NCBI GenBank assembly: GCA_947389015.1
Contig: CANDVA010000011.1
Span: 1-64,000, forward strand
Length of the DNA: 64,000 nt
Source of the DNA: an uncultured Clostridia bacterium
Lineage (GTDB): Bacteria; Bacillota; Clostridia; Oscillospirales; Ruminococcaceae
Direction: 5' to 3'
A model generated the notes under the pieces. It was not told the DNA's origin. It ran no database searches and saw only the letters and a program-made list of their open reading frames with translations. How positions within the stretch are numbered: position 1 is the stretch's first letter; the number at the start of each line of letters is the position of its first letter. Made by a program: the position numbers and the translations under genes. Positions 59,151-64,000 of the stretch are shown piece after piece.

Positions 59151-60407
59151 ATGGCAATGGACAAGAAAAAGGACAAGATGATAAAGCCTATCGAGCGCAT
59201 AGTGGATCCCGCCGAGAAGAAAAAGGCTATACAGACCGCTATCGCGCAGATAGAAAAGCAGTTCGGCGAGGGCGCGGTAATCTTCATGGGCGACAACCAC
59301 CGTATGAGTATCGAGCACACGCCCACCGGCTCGCTTATGCTCGATCTGGCGCTCGGTATCGGCGGACTTCCCAAGGGTCGTATTATCGAGGTGTACGGCG
59401 CGGAAAGCTCGGGAAAGACGACACTGTGTCTGCACGCGGTCGCCGAGGCGCAGAAGCTCGGCGGCATGGCGGCGTTTATCGACGTGGAGCACGCTCTCGA
59501 CCCGGTGTACGCGCGCTCGCTCGGCGTCGACGTGGACAATCTTCTGGTGTCTCAGCCCGATACGGGCGAGCAGGCGCTTGACATAATCGAGACGCTGGTG
59601 CGCTCGGGCGCGCTGGATATCGTCGTGCTGGACAGCGTCGCGGCAATGGCGACGAGAGCCGAGATAGACGGCGATATGGGCGACGCGCACGTCGGCGTTC
59701 AGGCGCGTCTGATGTCGCAGGCGATGAGAAAGCTCACCGCCGCTATCAGCAAGACCAACTGCGTGGCTGTCTTTATAAATCAGGTGCGCGAGAAGATAGG
59801 CGTACTGTACGGCAATCCCGAGACCACCCCCGGCGGACGCGCGCTGAAGTTCTACGCGTCCGTGCGCATAAGCGTCAACCGCGGCGAGCCTATCAAGGAC
59901 GGCTCGGAGCTGCTCGGATACCGCACCAAGTGCAAAGTGGTGAAGAATAAGGTCGCGCCGCCGTTCAAGACCGCGGAGTTCGATATGTTCTTCGGCGAGG
60001 GCATATCCAAGCTCGGCGAGATAATCGACTGCGCCGTGGAGTTCGGCATTATAAAGAAAAGCGGCTCGTGGTTCAGCTACGACGATATGAAGATAGGGCA
60101 GGGAAAGGATAAGGTCAAGGATTACCTTAAGGAGAACCCCGATATCTGCGCCGAGGTGGAAAAGAAAGTTCGCGAGGAATTTGAGCGTATGTCCGCCGAG
60201 GAACAGAAGGAGGGCGATAACGCCGAAGGCGCGGACGGAGAAAAGGGTGAAAAGTCCAAGCCCGCCAAAAAGACCAAAACAACAAAGAAGTCCTCCAAAA
60301 AGGCTGCCGAGCCCGAGGAAGAGGCCGAGGAGATACCCGAGGAGGAGCCCGGGGACAGCCCTGTTGACGACGATTTCTCCGAGTTCTCGACCGAGGATTT
60401 TGAATAA
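59151..60407 (+). CDS. recA: Recombinase RecA
   Basis: Strand-exchange ATPase. 418 residues, longer than the usual 340-355. The core (1-345) has the Walker [10 protein letters not shown], the Walker B region VVLDSVAAM, loop [14 protein letters not shown] and KFYASVRI. The extra tail (about 350-418) is rich in Lys, then Glu and Pro, with acidic [17 protein letters not shown] precedes the ATG. recX overlaps its stop. Confidence 0.98.
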   Translation: MAMDKKKDKMIKPIERIVDPAEKKKAIQTAIAQIEKQFGEGAVIFMGDNHRMSIEHTPTGSLMLDLALGIGGLPKGRIIEVYGAESSGKTTLCLHAVAEAQKLGGMAAFIDVEHALDPVYARSLGVDVDNLLVSQPDTGEQALDIIETLVRSGALDIVVLDSVAAMATRAEIDGDMGDAHVGVQARLMSQAMRKLTAAISKTNCVAVFINQVREKIGVLYGNPETTPGGRALKFYASVRISVNRGEPIKDGSELLGYRTKCKVVKNKVAPPFKTAEFDMFFGEGISKLGEIIDCAVEFGIIKKSGSWFSYDDMKIGQGKDKVKDYLKENPDICAEVEKKVREEFERMSAEEQKEGDNAEGADGEKGEKSKPAKKTKTTKKSSKKAAEPEEEAEEIPEEEPGDSPVDDDFSEFSTEDFE

Positions 60408-61057
60408 TGATAATAACAAGCCTCGGCGAATACAAGGGCGACACGTGGGAGATAGAGCTTGACGGAAAGCGCAGGGTCTACGTCAACGCGTCGATAGTCG
60501 ACGGGAGCGGTCTGCACAAGGGGCAGACGATATCCCCCGAGACCTTGAGCGAAATAATGGGCGAGGACGCTCTCCGCAAGGCGAAAAAGCGCGCACTGTA
60601 CCTTATCGGGGAGCGCGATATGTGCCGCGGCGAGCTGATGAAAAAGCTTACAAAAACCTACGGCGCGGATATAGCGGAGCAGGCGGCGGAGCACGTCTGC
60701 GCGCTCGGCTACGTCAACGACGAGGAGTACGCTCCCAAGCTCGCCGAGTATCTGATAAAGCGCAAAAAATGGGGAGTACGGCGCGTCCGTTACGAGATGA
60801 TATCGCGCGGTCTCGACCGCGAATTGGTCGAGAACACCCTCGCGGACATAGACGAGGACGAGCTTGACGAGGAGCTGATAACGCTTATCGAAAAGCGCTA
60901 TATCGACAAGATAGCCGACTATGACGATCGCCGCCGCACTATCGCGGCTCTGGCAAGGCGCGGCTACGATTTCGGCTCGATAAAGCGCTGTATCGCGTCT
61001 GTTCTCGAGGATAATGAGGACGATTTTGACGAATATTACGAAGATGAGGACTTATAA
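60407..61057 (+). CDS. recX: Regulatory protein RecX
   Basis: Controls RecA filaments. 216 residues, all helical, three tandem helical repeats: RALYLIGERDMCRGELMKKL, YVNDEEYAPKLAEYLIKRKK and WGVRRVRYEMISRGLDRE. The acidic tail is Asp/Glu/Tyr-rich. The start overlaps the recA stop (TAATG) and the stop overlaps the rimO start in the same way, so all three are translationally coupled. Confidence 0.93.
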   Translation: MIITSLGEYKGDTWEIELDGKRRVYVNASIVDGSGLHKGQTISPETLSEIMGEDALRKAKKRALYLIGERDMCRGELMKKLTKTYGADIAEQAAEHVCALGYVNDEEYAPKLAEYLIKRKKWGVRRVRYEMISRGLDRELVENTLADIDEDELDEELITLIEKRYIDKIADYDDRRRTIAALARRGYDFGSIKRCIASVLEDNEDDFDEYYEDEDL

Positions 61058-62403
61058 TGGGAAAAGATAATATGAGACGCGTTAAGGTCGCGGTTGTATC
61101 GCTCGGCTGCGCGAAAAATCAGGTTGACGCGGAGCAGATGATGGCGCGGCTCGCCGCGGAGGGCTACGCGTTCGTCGAGGAGCCGGGCGTGTCCGATATC
61201 GTGCTGCTGAACACCTGCGGCTTTATCACCGCCGCAAAGGAGGAGGCTATCGAGTGGCTGAACGAGCTGATAGCGCTCAAGGACGAGGGCAGGATAAAGT
61301 ATATCGTCGTGACGGGCTGTCTTTCCGAGCGTTACCGTGACGAGTTCGTCAGAGAGTATCCCGAGGTCGACGCGGTGGTCGGTATCGCCGAGTACGAGCA
61401 TATCGCGGATATTTTCGCCGAGATGATAAACGGACCCGTCTGCCGTTTCGGTACGAAGGAAAACCACTCAATGGAGGGCAGGCGCATTTTGTCCACGCTG
61501 CCGCATTACGCATATATGCGGATTGCGGACGGCTGCGACAATTGCTGTACCTACTGCGCCATTCCGCAGATACGCGGACGGTTCAGGAGCAGACCCATGG
61601 AGAATATCGTCGCCGAGGCGGAAAAGCTCGCCGCGGACGGCGTTAAGGAGCTTGTTATTATCGCTCAGGACGTTACCCGTTACGGTCTCGACCTGTATAA
61701 CAGATTGGCTCTGCCCGAGCTGCTTGACAAGCTCTGCGAGATCGACGGGCTGAAATGGATAAGGCTGCTGTACTGCTATCCCGAGCGGATAACCGACGAG
61801 CTTATAGACTGCATAAAGCGTCGGGACAAGATCGTGAAGTATCTCGATATCCCGCTCCAGCACTGCGACGGCGAGCTGCTGAAAAAGATGAACCGCCGCG
61901 GCGACGAGAATTCTCTGCGCGAGCTTATCGCCAAGCTGCGCCGCGAGATACCGGGAATTACGCTCCGCACGACGTTTATCACGGGCTTTCCCGGGGAGAC
62001 GGAGGAGCAGTTTAACCGTCTCGGGGAATTCGCCGCGGATATGCGCTTCGAGCGTATGGGCTGCTTCGCCTATTCCGAGGAGGAGAACACCCCCGCCGCC
62101 GCAATGCCCGACCAGGTGGACGAGGAAGTCCGCGAGCACCGCAAGGAGATACTCGAGGAGCAGCAGGACACGCGCGTCGCGGAGCTGTACGAGAGTATGA
62201 TAGGCACGGAGACGGAGGTCGTCGTCGAGGGCTACGACCGCTATCTGGAGCACTTTTTCGGGCGTTCGGCAATGTTCGCGCCCGAGATCGACGGAATGAT
62301 ATACTTCTCCGCGTCCAAGGGCAAGGGTCTGCCCGTCGGGGAGTTCGTCAAGATACGCATTACCGACGTGCTGGACAACAATCTTATCGGGGAGCTGCTG
62401 TAA
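61057..62403 (+). CDS. rimO: Ribosomal protein S12 methylthiotransferase RimO
   Basis: Radical-SAM enzyme that adds a methylthio group to the conserved Asp of S12. 448 residues. The N-terminal UPF0004 domain has three cluster Cys (SLGCAKNQVDAEQM, LNTCGFI, VTGCLSERY). The SAM cluster is C-D-N-C-C-T-Y-C (CxxxCxxC). A TRAM domain ends the protein. The motif VDAEQM separates RimO from MiaB. No terminator is seen after it, only short ATCA repeats near 62440. Confidence 0.96.
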   Translation: MGKDNMRRVKVAVVSLGCAKNQVDAEQMMARLAAEGYAFVEEPGVSDIVLLNTCGFITAAKEEAIEWLNELIALKDEGRIKYIVVTGCLSERYRDEFVREYPEVDAVVGIAEYEHIADIFAEMINGPVCRFGTKENHSMEGRRILSTLPHYAYMRIADGCDNCCTYCAIPQIRGRFRSRPMENIVAEAEKLAADGVKELVIIAQDVTRYGLDLYNRLALPELLDKLCEIDGLKWIRLLYCYPERITDELIDCIKRRDKIVKYLDIPLQHCDGELLKKMNRRGDENSLRELIAKLRREIPGITLRTTFITGFPGETEEQFNRLGEFAADMRFERMGCFAYSEEENTPAAAMPDQVDEEVREHRKEILEEQQDTRVAELYESMIGTETEVVVEGYDRYLEHFFGRSAMFAPEIDGMIYFSASKGKGLPVGEFVKIRITDVLDNNLIGELL

Positions 62404-62474
62404 CGAAATAAGCCGCTAAACTTAACGCCCTAAAAAAATCAATCAATCAATTTTTATTTGAAAGGACTTATCAT

Positions 62475-63044
62475 ATGAAAAAATTATTCTGCATAATATC
62501 GGCGCTCGTTTGCGTTCTGAACTTTTCCGGCTGCAACAAGAGCGAGGAAGAACTGCCGCGCGTTACCCTTGTGATGTACTGCGATAACTACGACGATTAC
62601 CCCGCCGGCGTTTTCGGCAGCGTCAAACAGGAGCACTCGATAATCGTTTACACGGACGACGGGAAGATATTCTCCGCGGAGTTTGAGGGCGGCAAATATC
62701 AAGACGACCCCGCTTGGATAAGTCCCGATTCGGACGACTGTTACGAACGTTTGACGAAGCTTGCCGAGGGCGAGCCGAGCGGTACCGTTCCCGAGGAGAA
62801 GCAAGTGTTGATACGTGATAACTACGAAAATTTTCCGGAATGGACGGCGGCAAAATTGGAGCAGTGCGGCACGATATACGATTATATGGATATTAAGGAA
62901 TTGTATGTCGTGTTTGAGGACGGCGGCGAAACGCGCGTTGGAAAACTCGCGAGGCTGAGCTCAAGTCCGATGTGCCGCAACAGCGCCGCCGCGAAAGAAT
63001 TTGCAGCCGAGTTTCTTGGCTCGACATTCCGAATGATATTATGA
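62475..63044 (+). CDS. Small lipoprotein
   Basis: 189 residues. Signal peptide (MKKLFCIISALVCVLNFSGC) with a lipobox ending at Cys20, then a mature domain of about 165 residues that is acidic and Asp/Tyr-rich (CDNYDDYPAGVFG). Family not recognised. GAAAGGA is 10 bases upstream. Neighbours are rimO and pgsA. Confidence 0.7.
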   Translation: MKKLFCIISALVCVLNFSGCNKSEEELPRVTLVMYCDNYDDYPAGVFGSVKQEHSIIVYTDDGKIFSAEFEGGKYQDDPAWISPDSDDCYERLTKLAEGEPSGTVPEEKQVLIRDNYENFPEWTAAKLEQCGTIYDYMDIKELYVVFEDGGETRVGKLARLSSSPMCRNSAAAKEFAAEFLGSTFRMIL

Positions 63045-63053
63045 GGTGATTAT

Positions 63054-63629
63054 GTGAATTTAGCCAATAAACTGACGATGTTCCGAGTGGTGATCGTGCC
63101 GTTTTTCGTGTTCTTTATGAGCGCGGAGTTCGTGCCGCTGCGCTTTTTGTGGGCGCTGATACTGTTCGCGCTGGCGAGCGTTACGGATATGTTCGACGGT
63201 AAGGTCGCGCGGAAATACAATATGGTGACGAACTTCGGGAAGTTTCTCGACCCCTTGGCGGACAAGATACTCGTCGCGGCGGCTCTGCTCTGCTTTCTGG
63301 AGCTTGGGTGGACGTATGCGTGGGTGGTGTTCGCGATACTGGCGCGGGAGTTCCTGGTGTCGGGAATACGCCTCGTCGCCGCGTCGTCCGACAAAAAGGT
63401 CGTTATTCCCGCGAACATCTGGGGCAAGCTGAAAACGGCTGTCACAATGGTCGCTGTCGCCGTTATACTGCTGCTTGCCGCGCTTACGGAGGACTTCGGG
63501 GTAGCGGTGCCGTTTGAAGCGCGGCGCGTCATATGCGACGTTCTGATGTATCTTTCCGCGCTGCTGACCGTCATCTCGGGCGTTGTTTACTGTTACGACA
63601 GCAGAGAGTATATCGACCCGAGCAAATAA
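63054..63629 (+). CDS. pgsA: CDP-diacylglycerol--glycerol-3-phosphate phosphatidyltransferase PgsA
   Basis: Makes phosphatidylglycerol phosphate in the membrane. 191 residues from a GTG at 63054 with GAGGTGAT upstream. The CDP-alcohol phosphatidyltransferase motif is complete: D-G-x2-A-R-x8-G-x3-D-x3-D in DGKVARKYNMVTNFGKFLDP followed by LAD. About five or six transmembrane helices. It often follows rimO in Firmicutes. Confidence 0.94.
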   Translation: MNLANKLTMFRVVIVPFFVFFMSAEFVPLRFLWALILFALASVTDMFDGKVARKYNMVTNFGKFLDPLADKILVAAALLCFLELGWTYAWVVFAILAREFLVSGIRLVAASSDKKVVIPANIWGKLKTAVTMVAVAVILLLAALTEDFGVAVPFEARRVICDVLMYLSALLTVISGVVYCYDSREYIDPSK

Positions 63630-63643
63630 GGAGATCACACATT

Positions 63644-64000
63644 ATGAGTATGAGCAAGAAAATTATCGATCAGGACACCAACGACCGCGTTCTCGACCGC
63701 AATCAGATGATGATGGCGCAGTTATTATTCACCGAAAAGCCCGATATGGCAGACCCGAACGCGCTTAAAGCCGCGCTCGAACGCGAGGTCGGCACTGTTG
63801 AGAACATCAGCGACAGGTCCGATATGCCCATGTTTTCCGTGCCGAAGTATAAGGCGGTATTCAAGGACGCGCCGCAGGGAATGCCGCCGCTAGCGGACTA
63901 CCTCGCCCCACGAGAATTCTCCGCCGAGAATATCGACGAGATCAAGCGCAGTCAATTCTGGGATTATAAGGACGGCGCGGCGAAGATCGACGGGTTCAAA
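63644..64000 (+). CDS. DUF4261-like protein, truncated by the window edge
   Basis: 119 codons visible, open to the end. The sequence has MMMAQLLFTEKPDMADP near the start and FSVPKYKAVFKDAPQGMPP later, resembling the DUF4261 family (tentative), function unknown. AAGGAG lies 10 bases upstream of the first ATG; a second ATG at 63650 is possible. It starts 14 bases after pgsA. Confidence 0.6.
   Translation, partial: MSMSKKIIDQDTNDRVLDRNQMMMAQLLFTEKPDMADPNALKAALEREVGTVENISDRSDMPMFSVPKYKAVFKDAPQGMPPLADYLAPREFSAENIDEIKRSQFWDYKDGAAKIDGFK

Overview
The window looks like a chromosomal segment of a Gram-positive, spore-forming member of the Clostridia, most likely near Ruminococcaceae/Oscillospiraceae. 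It carries a Firmicutes-order mra/dcw cell-wall and division cluster, sporulation-type genes (spmA, spmB, a spoIID relative, an AbrB-like regulator), strong AGGAGG ribosome sites and sigma-A promoters with 17-bp spacers. Coding DNA is moderately GC-rich and intergenic DNA is AT-rich. This placement is inference from gene content; no 16S rRNA gene is present.

Layout. 1-15.3 kb: mraZ-rsmH-ftsL-PBP-murE-murF-mraY-ftsW-murG-murA-ftsQ, a strong terminator, then ftsZ on its own promoter. murD, murC, murB and ftsA are not in the cluster. 15.5-18.9 kb: an unknown membrane protein and an 828-aa protein with a Cys4 motif and a long charged tail. 19-23.4 kb: three secreted proteins, each with its own promoter and terminator, sharing a signal-peptide style and an N-x-[DN]-T-G sorting-like C terminus. 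23.5-25.6 kb: an AbrB/zinc-ribbon regulator, spmA-spmB, a DUF2508-like gene and a 32-codon Asn/Gln-only microprotein. 25.9-26.2 kb: two convergent serine tRNA genes around a very large bidirectional terminator. 27-41.2 kb: a purine-synthesis run (purE, purC, purF, purM, purN, a PurO-like IMP cyclohydrolase and a stand-alone AICAR transformylase) interleaved with accessory genes: a frameshifted HTH-methyltransferase, a MITE-like element, duplicated methyltransferases, a zeta-toxin-like kinase, a CbrC-family protein and two paralogous immunity-like proteins.

41.5-52.4 kb: aconitase, isocitrate dehydrogenase, the redox repressor Rex and citrate synthase, i.e. the oxidative branch from oxaloacetate to 2-oxoglutarate (glutamate supply). 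The aconitase promoter carries a near-consensus Rex box. Just upstream, a divergent XRE-regulator/51-aa-protein cassette is bracketed by 33-bp perfect direct repeats that each contain this Rex box. Also here are an HTH protein with about ten decapeptide repeats in its C-terminal half and a SpoIID relative that lacks expected catalytic residues. 52.6-64 kb: membrane protein, lipoprotein, an OmpR-type two-component system, DUF1385-prmC, recA-recX-rimO, a small lipoprotein, pgsA and a partial gene at the right edge.

The core genes are called with high confidence. The most interesting material is regulatory or accessory: the purE leader, the Rex-box direct-repeat cassette, the sorting-signal protein trio, the split purH locus with its immunity-like insert, and the microprotein with a sporulation-type promoter. 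All functional claims rest on reading motifs; no database search was run.
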